Shown: positions 1 to 6,946, numbered from the stretch's first letter. The stretch is 17,339 nucleotides of DNA from Clostridiales bacterium UBA3705 (GCA_002372735.1 DFIE01000126.1:1-17339); one strand, 5' to 3'. Notes: generated from the sequence alone by a model not told the origin. Translations and numbers: made by a program.

Positions 1-74
1 GGCCGCTACGGAAGAGCGTGTACACAAATCAGGCGCAGCCGACTTCATCAGGCCGCCGGGCCGTCTTCATTTCT
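1..74. other. Left edge, no gene recognised
   Basis: No gene can be supported here. On the minus strand an ATG four bases after the ogt stop opens a frame of only 13 codons (MKTARRPDEVGCA), too short and without family resemblance to call. No stem followed by a T-run is visible, so the terminator of the minus-strand operon is either weak or beyond the window. The first 25 bases contain a stretch resembling a sequencing-adapter core (see findings). Confidence 0.5.
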
Positions 75-527
75 TCATTCCTTCCCCCCTGCCTCCAGGG
101 TCAGGAGGGTGGCTTTGGCTGCCGGGCCGTGGGCAAAGCCGCCCAGACCGTGGGCGGCCAGCACCCGGTGGCAGGGGATCAGAATCAAAATCGGGTTGCG
201 GCCCAGGGCGTTGCCCACCGCCCGGGCGGCTCCCGGCGCCCCTGCCGCCGCCGCCAGGGCCCCGTAGGTGGTGGTCTCCCCCCAGCCGGTTTGGGCCAGG
301 GCCCGCCACACCCGCTGCTGAAAGGCCGTGCCCCCAGGGGCCAGGGGCAGGTCAAAGTCCACCCGCTCGCCGGCAAAATACCGGGCCAGCAGGGCCGCCC
401 CCCGCTGCGTCAGCGCAGAGGGACAGGCCGGGCCCTCTGCCTCCGCCGGGGCCAGCCGGGTGACGGCCCGGTCGTTGGCCTCCAGCACCAGCAGGCCGAT
501 GGGCGAGGACAGATATTCCCGGGCCAC
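75..527 (-). CDS. ogt: Methylated-DNA--protein-cysteine S-methyltransferase (Ogt/MGMT family)
   Basis: A suicide DNA repair protein that transfers the alkyl group from O6-alkylguanine in DNA to its own cysteine; it acts in the cytoplasm. The 150-residue protein has the family hallmark IPCHRV at 117-122 with acceptor Cys119, the helix-turn-helix region at about 68-110 (FQQRVWRALAQT, then TTTYGALA), the RAVG arginine finger (Arg102) and the C-terminal GGFAHG...K..LL...E pattern. The N-terminal Ogt domain is short. The start is GTG, preceded by GGAGG lying inside the last codons of the upstream LtaS-like gene; only three bases separate the stop and the start, so it is the last gene of the minus-strand operon. 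Family assignment is firm. Its presence in a lipid operon is unexplained and may reflect only transcriptional hitch-hiking. Confidence 0.93.
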   Translation of the reverse strand: MAREYLSSPIGLLVLEANDRAVTRLAPAEAEGPACPSALTQRGAALLARYFAGERVDFDLPLAPGGTAFQQRVWRALAQTGWGETTTYGALAAAAGAPGAARAVGNALGRNPILILIPCHRVLAAHGLGGFAHGPAAKATLLTLEAGGKE

Positions 528-530
528 GGC

Positions 531-2393
531 TCAGTCCTCCATGGGCTCGGTGATGCGGTAGTACTCCCAGCAGTCCAGCTTCTCCTCCACCGCCTGCTGG
601 GCGGGGGTCAGGGCGGTGGTGAGGGTGCCGTCCGGCAGGGCGTAGCGGCCCAGATTCAGCACCGGCAGCACCCTGCGGGCCTGCCCCAGGTAGTTGAAGT
701 AGGGGTCATGCTCCATGCCCAGCAGCTCGTAGACCAGCTGGCCCAGGTAGATGTCGCTGAGTCTGCCGTCCGCCGGCAGCTCCAGGCGGTCCGGAGACAG
801 GGGGAGCGCCTCAGCCAGGGCCCGGTTCTCCCAGATCACAAAGGGCGTGGTATAGGTGTCCATGGCCCAGGACAGGTCAGACTCGTTGCCGATGTCCAGG
901 CCCAGCTCTCTCCAGACGTCAAAGCCGCTGCCCAGGGCCGGCAGATGGTCGCCCCAGAACACCACCAGCACCGGCCGGTCCAGGCCGTCAAGGTACTGGG
1001 TCAGCTGCTCCAGCATGCCGGCGGAATCCCGGATGCCCTGGGCATAGACCGAGGCGGCCTCCAGGGTCTGGTCAGACACCGGCACGGAGATCGGCGCAGG
1101 GGGCAGGGTTTCGGAATACTTGCTCCAGGGATAGGCCTGGTGGTTCTGGATCGTCACGGTAAAGGCGAACCAGGGCGCCTCGGATTGGGCCAGATGGGCC
1201 TGATAGTCCTGCTCCAGCCGGGCAAGAAAGCTCTGGTCGGAGACAAAGCTGCCCTTCCAGTAGGGGTTGTCAAAATCGTCCAGAAAGACCTGGTCGTCCA
1301 GGCCCAGGTAGTGATAGACGCTCTCCCGGTTGTAAAACCAGCGCTGGCCCGGGTGCATGAAATACCCCTCATAGCCCAGCCGGGCAAAGCTGCGGGCCAG
1401 GGTGGGCGTGTTTTTATGCACCATGCGGAAGGCGGAGCTGGGGGTGGCGGAGAGCATATTGGTCTGCATCCCGGTCAGGACGTCAAACTCGGTGTTGGCG
1501 GTGCCGGCGCCGTAGTTGGACACCACGATCCGGCCGGAGACGGCCCGGTCTGACCCGCAGACCCGGTCATAGGCCGCCATGGGGTTCTGCCCCTCGGGAT
1601 AGGCAAAGACCGGGGCGTGATAGAGGCCGCTGAAGGCCTCGCACTGGATGAAAATCACGTCCGGCAGCAGGGCGGGAGTCTCCGCGTCGGCAGGGGCCCG
1701 GCTCCACTGTGCGGCCTGGGCGCGGTCATAGTGCTCGGGCCGCTCCACCTGGTACAGACGCAGGTTGTGAACAAAGCAGTAGACAAAGCCGGTCTCGTCA
1801 AAGACCTTGGGCACGTTGCCCTCGGTGAGCCCCTCCACCCCCCGGACCAGGTCGGAATACAGGGTCTTGCTGGGGTAAAAGGTACACATGCCCAGGGTCA
1901 TCAGCCCCGCGGCGGCCACCGCCAGCAGCGCCCGAACCGGGGGCTTGGGCCGGGCCCGCCAGCGCCTGCCCGCCAGGGCCAGCAGCACCGCCACCGCCAG
2001 GATCACCGCCAGGTACGGCAGATGCAGATTCAGCCGGTATTCCCCGGTGGCCTCCAGGGCCTCGGTGATCAGGCCGAAGTCTGCGGGTACCAGGGGGTCC
2101 TTGCGGCCCTCGATCTTGATCAGGTTTGTCAGGCTGAGCAGATGAAACAGCAGCGACGTGGCGCTGCCCGCCCAGAACAGGTTGCCCAGCAGGCCCCACA
2201 GCAGGGCCAGCACCGCCGCGATGGGCAGCAGATTCAGCCCCAGCAGCAGGGGCTGGCGCAGATAGTTGCCCAGGGTGCGCAGCACCGAGCCCGCCTGCAG
2301 GGCGGTGGTAAACACCAGAATGCCCAGGCTGAGCAGCACAAAGCACAGCCCCGCGGCCCAGGGCCCCAGGGGTCTGCCCGCCGGACGCCTCAT
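531..2393 (-). CDS. LtaS-like membrane phosphotransferase (LTA synthase family, sulfatase fold)
   Basis: A polytopic membrane enzyme with an extracellular alkaline-phosphatase/sulfatase-fold domain. Family members transfer glycerophosphate or another phospho-alcohol head group from a phospholipid to a glycolipid or polymer outside the cell. The 620 residues show five hydrophobic segments (about 11-35, 49-76, 78-94, 123-142, 153-172), the LtaS topology, then the catalytic domain at about 243-565. Visible active-site residues are Glu252 (IQCEAF), the probable catalytic Thr298 in GAGTANTEF, His418 (IQNH) and Asp482-His483 (GDHLP). Its ATG overlaps the stop of the acyl carrier protein gene as ATGA, so translation is probably coupled. 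Whether it polymerises glycerophosphate or does a single head-group transfer cannot be read from sequence. The acyl-transfer neighbours suggest that its donor or acceptor lipid is made or remodelled by the same operon, which is inference. Confidence 0.88.
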   Translation of the reverse strand: MRRPAGRPLGPWAAGLCFVLLSLGILVFTTALQAGSVLRTLGNYLRQPLLLGLNLLPIAAVLALLWGLLGNLFWAGSATSLLFHLLSLTNLIKIEGRKDPLVPADFGLITEALEATGEYRLNLHLPYLAVILAVAVLLALAGRRWRARPKPPVRALLAVAAAGLMTLGMCTFYPSKTLYSDLVRGVEGLTEGNVPKVFDETGFVYCFVHNLRLYQVERPEHYDRAQAAQWSRAPADAETPALLPDVIFIQCEAFSGLYHAPVFAYPEGQNPMAAYDRVCGSDRAVSGRIVVSNYGAGTANTEFDVLTGMQTNMLSATPSSAFRMVHKNTPTLARSFARLGYEGYFMHPGQRWFYNRESVYHYLGLDDQVFLDDFDNPYWKGSFVSDQSFLARLEQDYQAHLAQSEAPWFAFTVTIQNHQAYPWSKYSETLPPAPISVPVSDQTLEAASVYAQGIRDSAGMLEQLTQYLDGLDRPVLVVFWGDHLPALGSGFDVWRELGLDIGNESDLSWAMDTYTTPFVIWENRALAEALPLSPDRLELPADGRLSDIYLGQLVYELLGMEHDPYFNYLGQARRVLPVLNLGRYALPDGTLTTALTPAQQAVEEKLDCWEYYRITEPMED

Positions 2394-2629
2394 CCCAGCT
2401 TCTCCGTCAGCACCGTCAGCACGTCCGCCACGGTGGTCAGGCGGGTGATGTCCTTGTTGTCAAAGCGGATGTGGTAGTGGTTCTCCATGGCCAGGGCCAT
2501 GTACAGCAGGCCGATGGAGTTGAGCCCCACGTCCTCCCGCAGGCGGTGGGTGGGCAGAATTTCGGTCTGGCTCAGATCCTGTCCCATCACCTGGGACAGC
2601 AGGGGCTTGAGTTCGGAAATACGGTCCAT
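2390..2629 (-). CDS. Free-standing acyl carrier protein
   Basis: A 79-residue acidic, all-helical acyl carrier protein. The 4'-phosphopantetheine attachment site is probably Ser38 in GLNSIGLLYM, where the usual DSL triad is replaced by NSI. Preceding DVG and following helix II fit the fold, as does the C-terminal helix LTTVADVLTVL. The start ATG has AGGAG about 8 bases upstream, 3 bases after the stop of the preceding acyltransferase gene; its own stop overlaps the LtaS-like start. Position between two PlsC-type acyltransferases and an LtaS-like enzyme suggests a dedicated carrier shuttling acyl chains from the ligase to the acyltransferases. It is not next to fatty-acid synthase genes, so it is probably not the housekeeping AcpP. 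Confidence 0.85.
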   Translation of the reverse strand: MDRISELKPLLSQVMGQDLSQTEILPTHRLREDVGLNSIGLLYMALAMENHYHIRFDNKDITRLTTVADVLTVLTEKLG

Positions 2630-2632
2630 ACG

Positions 2633-3283
2633 TTACTCCTTTTCCGCCGCCTCAAAGACCTCCTGGCAGCGGCGCATCTGCCGGCGCAGGGTCTCGGCGG
2701 CCTGCTCCAGGGCGGGTGCCGAGGGGAAGGGGCCGGGCAGCAGGGTTTTACAGTCGATGGGTTCGCCGATCACGTACCGGCGGCGGTTGTACCAGTGCTT
2801 GGGCCTGCGGGTGTAGGTGGGCACAATGGGCACCCCGGCCTGCAGGGCGATGAGAATCACCCCGGCCTTGAAGCTCTCCACCCGGTCGGAGTGCTGGATG
2901 GCCCCCTCCGGGAACATGGAAAGCAGCTTGCCGTGGCGTAGCACGTCCACGCTCTGCCGGACGGCCTCAATGTCGGAGATGTTGCGGTCAATGCGGATGC
3001 AGCCGGCCTTTTGCAGGGCCAGGGTCCGCACCCTGCCCTGCATCACCAGCTCTCCCGCCAGATAGAACATCCGGCGGTACCAGAAGGCCGCGTAGGCCAC
3101 AAAGGGATCGGCAAAGGAGGTGTGGTTGCCCACCACAATGGCCCCGCCCTTCAGACGCCGGCGCCAGGGCTTGCCGTCCAGCCCCAGCCGCCGCAGCCGG
3201 AACACCAGCAGCAGGGGCGCGCAGAACAGCCGGGGCAGGTCCAGCAGCAGATAGTCCAGGGGATTATGCCAGGAAAAGCTCAT
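2633..3283 (-). CDS. PlsC-type lysophospholipid acyltransferase (second copy)
   Basis: A 216-residue membrane-associated acyltransferase of the PlsC (1-acyl-glycerol-3-phosphate acyltransferase) family, which esterifies an acyl chain from acyl-ACP or acyl-CoA onto a lysophospholipid or similar acceptor. The catalytic HX4D motif is NHTSFAD (His54, Asp59), the acceptor-binding motif is FPEGA (124-128) and a later hydrophobic block, VILIALQAGVPIVP, matches PlsC motif IV. A hydrophobic N-terminal stretch (about 10-30) suggests membrane association. The start ATG overlaps the preceding stop as ATGA. It differs clearly from the adjacent PlsC-like protein (NHRNLLD, FPEGR), so the two are diverged paralogues probably with different acceptors or positions. 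The acceptor is not predictable. Confidence 0.88.
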   Translation of the reverse strand: MSFSWHNPLDYLLLDLPRLFCAPLLLVFRLRRLGLDGKPWRRRLKGGAIVVGNHTSFADPFVAYAAFWYRRMFYLAGELVMQGRVRTLALQKAGCIRIDRNISDIEAVRQSVDVLRHGKLLSMFPEGAIQHSDRVESFKAGVILIALQAGVPIVPTYTRRPKHWYNRRRYVIGEPIDCKTLLPGPFPSAPALEQAAETLRRQMRRCQEVFEAAEKE

Positions 3284-3933
3284 GCCCGGCCCTCCTTTTT
3301 GGCCGCCAGCAGCTTTAGCAGGCCGTTGTTGTGTGCCTCCAGCAGGGCGGAGAGCCGTTCCAGCTCCGCCCCGGAGGGGTTGGGCTGGTCGGTGAGCTCG
3401 TGCAGAGACAGGGGCTTGCCGATGAGCACCGAGGTCCGGCGCAGGGGGCCGTAGACCCCGTCGGTGACCACGGGGATGATTTTGGCCCCGGCCCGCAGGG
3501 CGATCAGGGCGGTGCTGGGGGCGTAGGGGTGGTGCTCCCCGGGCACGGGCAGCCGGCCCTCCGGGAAGATGCCCACAATGCCCCCCCGGCGGAGCCAGTC
3601 CACCGACTCGGTGACAAAGGAGAAGTCCATGGCGTCCCGGTTCACGTAGATGCCCCCAAAGCCGTAGAGCAGCCAGGACATCAGCTTCCCCTTGCCAAAG
3701 AGGACCTCCGCCATCAAAAAGCGGATGTTCCGGTCAAAAAACACGGTTTCGTACAGGACAAAGTCCAGCAGATTCCGGTGGTTGGACATGAGAACGGTCC
3801 CCTTGCCCAGCCGGCGGCCCTGGACGGCCTTGTCTTCATAATACAGCCGGGGCTTGAACAGCAGCAGGGCCCCGGGCCAGCCCACCAGCTTGGTGAACAG
3901 GATCAGGGGCAGGTTGAAGGGGTGCTTTCTCAT
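3280..3933 (-). CDS. PlsC-type lysophospholipid acyltransferase (first copy)
   Basis: A 217-residue acyltransferase of the PlsC/glycerophosphate acyltransferase superfamily. It carries NHRNLLD (His52, Asp57) as the HX4D catalytic motif, GGIYVNRD at about 93-100 as motif II, FPEGR (123-127) as motif III, the charged acceptor-binding site, and IALRAGAKIIPVV as motif IV. The FPEGR form is closer to canonical PlsC than the FPEGA of its neighbour. It is coupled by ATGA overlap both to the acyl ligase-ACP fusion upstream and to the second PlsC-like gene downstream. The arrangement recalls E. coli Aas, where an acyltransferase domain and an acyl-ACP synthetase domain sit in one polypeptide; here the same activities would be split between adjacent genes. 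That functional parallel is inference. Confidence 0.89.
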   Translation of the reverse strand: MRKHPFNLPLILFTKLVGWPGALLLFKPRLYYEDKAVQGRRLGKGTVLMSNHRNLLDFVLYETVFFDRNIRFLMAEVLFGKGKLMSWLLYGFGGIYVNRDAMDFSFVTESVDWLRRGGIVGIFPEGRLPVPGEHHPYAPSTALIALRAGAKIIPVVTDGVYGPLRRTSVLIGKPLSLHELTDQPNPSGAELERLSALLEAHNNGLLKLLAAKKEGRA

Positions 3934-5846
3934 TCCATCAGCTCCTTTTCCAGGCAGGCGCAGACCTGGCGCAGGGTGTAGCAGCCGGCGGCTGCCTCGG
4001 GGGGCAGGTCAAAGGTCTCCTTCAGCCGGGTGAGCAGGGAGAAATACTGCAGGCTGGAGCAGCCCAGGTCCTGGGTGAAGTGGTCGTCGTCCCCCACCCG
4101 GGCGGGGTCAAGGCCCATGGCCGCCGCCGCCAGGGCGCGGACCTTCTCCGCCAGGGCCGGGTTCAGGGCCGGGGCAGTGTCGTCGGTCTCGGGCCGGACA
4201 AAGGGCAGCAGGGTCACGGCCCCGGTCTGCACCGCCCGGCGCAGCCAGCTGCGGCCCACCTTGACGGCGGTCTCGGGGGCAAGGGGATCGTGGGTGAGAT
4301 AAAATTTTTGCACCTGCTGGGCGGAGGGCAGGCGGCTGTTTTGGGCGTAGGCGGCGTCCACCAGCCGGGCCAGGCCCGGGGCGGGCAGATAGGGGGACAC
4401 CCTTGCCACCAGGGTCAGGGTCTCGCGGCCGTCCTCCTCCAGACCCAGGATGCAGAGCTCCCGGCAGCCGGGCAGGGAGAAGTGGTGCTCCAGCAGGTCG
4501 GGGTCGATGTTCTCCCCGTTTTCGCCGATGACCCGGTCCCCCAGGCGGCCCCGGACATAGTAGTCGCCGTTTTGGCATTGGGCCACGTCGCCGCTGTCCA
4601 GCCAGTCCGGGGTGGGCCGGCGCAGGCCGTTGACCATGAGGGCCGTGCTGCGGCTGGCCCCGGCAATCTCCAGGGTGCCCCCCTCGCCGATCCGGTAGCG
4701 GACGGAGGCCAGGGGCCTGCCGATGGCGTTGCGGTTGCGGTATTTGGGCCGGGACCGGAGCTCCACCGAGGTGATGCCCGTCTCGCTCATGCCGTAGCCG
4801 TTATACAGGGGGTAGCCCAGGCCCCCCACCAGATACAGGGCGTCCTGCCGCAGGCAGGAGCCGCCGCTGATGCAAAACTGCACGCTGGGGCCGAAGACCT
4901 GCCGGGTCACCCGGCCCATCAGCCGCCGGGACAGCCACAGCCCGGGCCCGGGCCAGAGATTCTGCAGGGCGGTGCAGAGCTTCAGCCCCCGGTCCAGGGT
5001 CCGCTCTTTGCCCTGGCGGCGGGCCTGGCGGCGCACCTGGTCGGCCAGGGTGTGCCACAGCAGGGGCACGGCAAAGATATGGGTCACCTCAAACTCCCGG
5101 ACGGTGCGCAGAATGGTCTCCGGGCTGTAGTCCGGCAGAAAGACAAAGCTGCGGCCGAAGAAGGAGAACCACAGGTACACCGCAAACAGGCCGAAAATGT
5201 GATAGAAGGGCAGAAAGGCCAGCTGCTTGAGCCTGCCGTGGTAGAAGGAGGCCATCCGGTCGCAGTCCAGCAGGATCTGCCGGGCGTCCAGGATCTGGCT
5301 GGTCAGGTTCTCCCCGGTGTAGAAGCAGACCGTCTCCCCCAGGGTGGTGGCGGAGGTGGACAGGGCCAGCTCGTTTTCAAACACCTGGGGCAGGGGCTCG
5401 GCGGGGGTGGAGAGGAGGTCGTCCAGCAAAAGGGTTTCGGCCCGGAGGGCGGTGGGCTTGTCGCTGACCACCCAGCGGATGTCCAGGTGGGCCAGGATCT
5501 TGTCTGACAGGGCCTTGGGGTGGCGGCAGTTGACCAGATAGGGCTTGTTGCCGCTGCGGAGAATGCCCCAGAAGGCGGCAATCCAGCCCACGGAGTTCTC
5601 CATCTCCAGGCCCACGTAGCCGTGGGTGGCCCCGATGGCCCGGTAGATGCCGGCGGAGACTGACTCCGCCATGGCCTGCACCTGGGCGTAGGTCTTTTGG
5701 CAGGTGACGTAGTGCTCCACATACTCGGCCATGACAGCCTGGGCGTTGGAGCGGAAGGTGATCTCGTAAATATCCTCCAGCCGGTGGGGGGAGGCAGCCA
5801 GATCCTCGCAGTTTTTGCGGACGTAGGCGCGCAGTGTTCGGTTCAT
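3930..5846 (-). CDS. AMP-forming acyl ligase fused to a C-terminal acyl carrier domain
   Basis: A 638-residue member of the ANL superfamily (acyl/aryl-CoA synthetases, acyl-AMP ligases). It would activate a carboxylate with ATP to acyl-AMP and load it on a phosphopantetheine thiol. Visible motifs: FLPFYHIFG (211-219), YNGYGMSETG (348-357, A5), DSGD (417-420, A7), GDRVIGENGENIDP (436-449, A8) and probable catalytic Lys529 in KVGR (A10). The A3 phosphate loop is unusual: STSATTLGE at 163-171 lacks the normal SGTTGxPK glycines and lysine. Residues about 560-638 form an acyl carrier domain with probable attachment Ser598 in GCSSLQYF, so the product may be loaded in cis. The start ATG has GGAGG 8 bases upstream and overlaps the hydrolase stop as TGATG. 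Substrate is unknown; a fatty acid is the likeliest given the PlsC neighbours. Confidence 0.88.
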   Translation of the reverse strand: MNRTLRAYVRKNCEDLAASPHRLEDIYEITFRSNAQAVMAEYVEHYVTCQKTYAQVQAMAESVSAGIYRAIGATHGYVGLEMENSVGWIAAFWGILRSGNKPYLVNCRHPKALSDKILAHLDIRWVVSDKPTALRAETLLLDDLLSTPAEPLPQVFENELALSTSATTLGETVCFYTGENLTSQILDARQILLDCDRMASFYHGRLKQLAFLPFYHIFGLFAVYLWFSFFGRSFVFLPDYSPETILRTVREFEVTHIFAVPLLWHTLADQVRRQARRQGKERTLDRGLKLCTALQNLWPGPGLWLSRRLMGRVTRQVFGPSVQFCISGGSCLRQDALYLVGGLGYPLYNGYGMSETGITSVELRSRPKYRNRNAIGRPLASVRYRIGEGGTLEIAGASRSTALMVNGLRRPTPDWLDSGDVAQCQNGDYYVRGRLGDRVIGENGENIDPDLLEHHFSLPGCRELCILGLEEDGRETLTLVARVSPYLPAPGLARLVDAAYAQNSRLPSAQQVQKFYLTHDPLAPETAVKVGRSWLRRAVQTGAVTLLPFVRPETDDTAPALNPALAEKVRALAAAAMGLDPARVGDDDHFTQDLGCSSLQYFSLLTRLKETFDLPPEAAAGCYTLRQVCACLEKELME

Positions 5847-6796
5847 CAGCCTGCCTCCAGTTCCGTCAGAAATTCCCGGATGGCCCGGTCATAGGCCTCC
5901 CGGTTGTTGATGCGCAGGTGGGAGTGGGCCCCCTTGTCAAACCAGACCAGCTTTTTGTGCCGGCTGCCGCAGGCGTCAAACAGCCGCTGGCTCTGCCTGG
6001 GCAGGGAGAATTTGTCCTGCCGGCCAAAGAGGAACAGGGCCGGGGCCTCCATGGCGGGCACGTGGCGCAAGGGCGCCTCCCGCCAGCTCAGGGTGCCGGT
6101 GTTCTTCCACAGGCGGAGCATGATCATGTCCAGCACCGGGAAGAGGGGCCGCTTCTGGTCAAGCATATGCTGCTTAAAGCTCTCCCGGAAGGAGATGAAG
6201 CAGCCCTCGGTGATAAAGGCCTTGGCGGGCAGAGGGTCGCCGGGCTTGGTCATGGCCAGGATGGCCCCGGCGCTGCCCACGCAGATGCCGTGGAGCACCG
6301 GCCGGTCAAAGCCCTTCTCTTTCCGCAAAAAGTCCGCCCAGGCCCGCAGGTCACGGCTTTCCAGATAGCCGGCGGAGCTGTAGGTGCCCTGGGACTTGCC
6401 GTGGGCCCGCTGGTCCACCACCAGGACGCTGTAGCCCAGCTCGCCGTAGGGCTTGGCAAAATAGCAGGAGTAGCGCAGGCACTCGCACCGGCCGGGCAGG
6501 ATGATGACGCAGCCCTTGTTGCCCAGGTGGTACAGCTCGCCGTGCAGGCGCAGGCCCTGGCTGGTGATGTCCACCTCTTCCATCACGTTTCGGTGGGCCT
6601 CGGCCCAGGCCACGCCCTCGTTCCACATGGCCATCTGCTCTTCATTTTCGGGGGCGGAGCAGACGTAGCCCCATTTCTCCGGGCTGTCGCGGGTGAGCAA
6701 AAGGTTGTATACCTTGCCGGACAAGGGCCAGGTGAAGGCCAGCATCCCAACCAGCCCCGAAACCAGCAGGGCCAGCACAATCCATAACCAAAGCAT
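5846..6796 (-). CDS. Membrane-anchored alpha/beta hydrolase (S33/lysophospholipase-like) with Cys at the nucleophile elbow
   Basis: A 316-residue alpha/beta hydrolase with one N-terminal TM helix (about 3-22). Family signs are the oxyanion region ILPGRCE (99-105), VVDQRAHGKSQGTYSS (126-140), nucleophile elbow HGICVGSAGA (169-178), FGRQDKFS with probable acid Asp261, and KGAHSHL with probable His291. The elbow has Cys172 (codon TGC) where Ser is usual, so it may act as a cysteine hydrolase like dienelactone hydrolase, or have altered activity. The ATG at 6796 is preferred over an in-frame TTG at 6820 because GGAGG (6807-6811) lies about 10 bases before the ATG and inside the longer version, and because the TM helix then begins at residue 3. 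It is the first gene of the minus-strand operon. A lysophospholipase or deacylase role is inferred from the neighbours. Confidence 0.86.
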   Translation of the reverse strand: MLWLWIVLALLVSGLVGMLAFTWPLSGKVYNLLLTRDSPEKWGYVCSAPENEEQMAMWNEGVAWAEAHRNVMEEVDITSQGLRLHGELYHLGNKGCVIILPGRCECLRYSCYFAKPYGELGYSVLVVDQRAHGKSQGTYSSAGYLESRDLRAWADFLRKEKGFDRPVLHGICVGSAGAILAMTKPGDPLPAKAFITEGCFISFRESFKQHMLDQKRPLFPVLDMIMLRLWKNTGTLSWREAPLRHVPAMEAPALFLFGRQDKFSLPRQSQRLFDACGSRHKKLVWFDKGAHSHLRINNREAYDRAIREFLTELEAG

Positions 6797-6806
6797 AAAA
6801 AAGAAG

Positions 6807-6811
6807 CCTCC
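6807..6811 (-). promoter_or_regulatory. Ribosome binding site deciding the hydrolase start
   Basis: GGAGG on the minus strand, 10 bases before the ATG at 6796. It lies within the frame of the longer TTG-initiated version, which argues that the ATG is the true start of the first gene of the minus-strand operon. Confidence 0.75.
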
Positions 6812-6822
6812 GGGTGTCAATT

Positions 6823-6838
6823 CCGCGCCGCGGCGCGG
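6823..6838. repeat. 16-bp perfect GC palindrome in the leader of the minus-strand operon
   Basis: CCGCGCCGCGGCGCGG reads identically on both strands. It sits immediately downstream of the minus-strand -10 element and about 12 bases upstream of the ribosome binding site, so in the mRNA it would begin within a few bases of the 5' end. It could be an operator for a dimeric regulator or a short stem-loop affecting translation. No known operator consensus is recognised, and in GC-rich DNA a chance origin is possible. Confidence 0.6.
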
Positions 6839-6849
6839 GCGTATAGGGT

Positions 6850-6878
6850 ATTATACCAGATTCCGGGCACATTTGCAC
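6850..6878 (-). promoter_or_regulatory. Extended -10 promoter of the minus-strand lipid operon
   Basis: On the minus strand a perfect TATAAT (6855-6850) is preceded by TGG, giving an extended -10 (TGnTATAAT). Seventeen bases upstream lies GTGCAA (6878-6873), a poor match to TTGACA, as is common when the -10 is extended. The predicted start of transcription is near 6843, giving a leader of about 45 bases that contains the 16-bp palindrome and the ribosome binding site. Confidence 0.72.
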
Positions 6879-6907
6879 TACTGTTTTTCCCAATTTCAAA
6901 AAAAATG

Positions 6908-6936
6908 TTGAAAAAAGGCGGCAGAGACTCTATAAT
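6908..6936 (+). promoter_or_regulatory. Sigma-A type promoter of the fakB-fakA-plsX operon
   Basis: TTGAAA (6908-6913), a 17-base spacer and a perfect TATAAT (6931-6936) make a near-consensus vegetative promoter. An A/T-rich run just upstream (about 6891-6905) resembles an UP element. The predicted transcript begins near 6943, giving a leader of about 75 bases before the ATG at 7019. This promoter is back-to-back with the minus-strand promoter; the -35 boxes are about 30 bases apart, so one regulator could affect both. Confidence 0.85.
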
Positions 6937-6946
6937 AGCATTGATT

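Noticed and set aside
18..1553. Long open frame on the plus strand across ogt and the LtaS-like gene
   Set aside because: Gly/Gln/Pro-rich translation with no family resemblance and no ribosome binding site; it is the antisense shadow of strongly supported minus-strand genes in GC-rich DNA.
6797..6820. Longer hydrolase version starting at TTG 6820
   Set aside because: The ribosome binding site GGAGG falls inside this extension at the right distance for the ATG at 6796.
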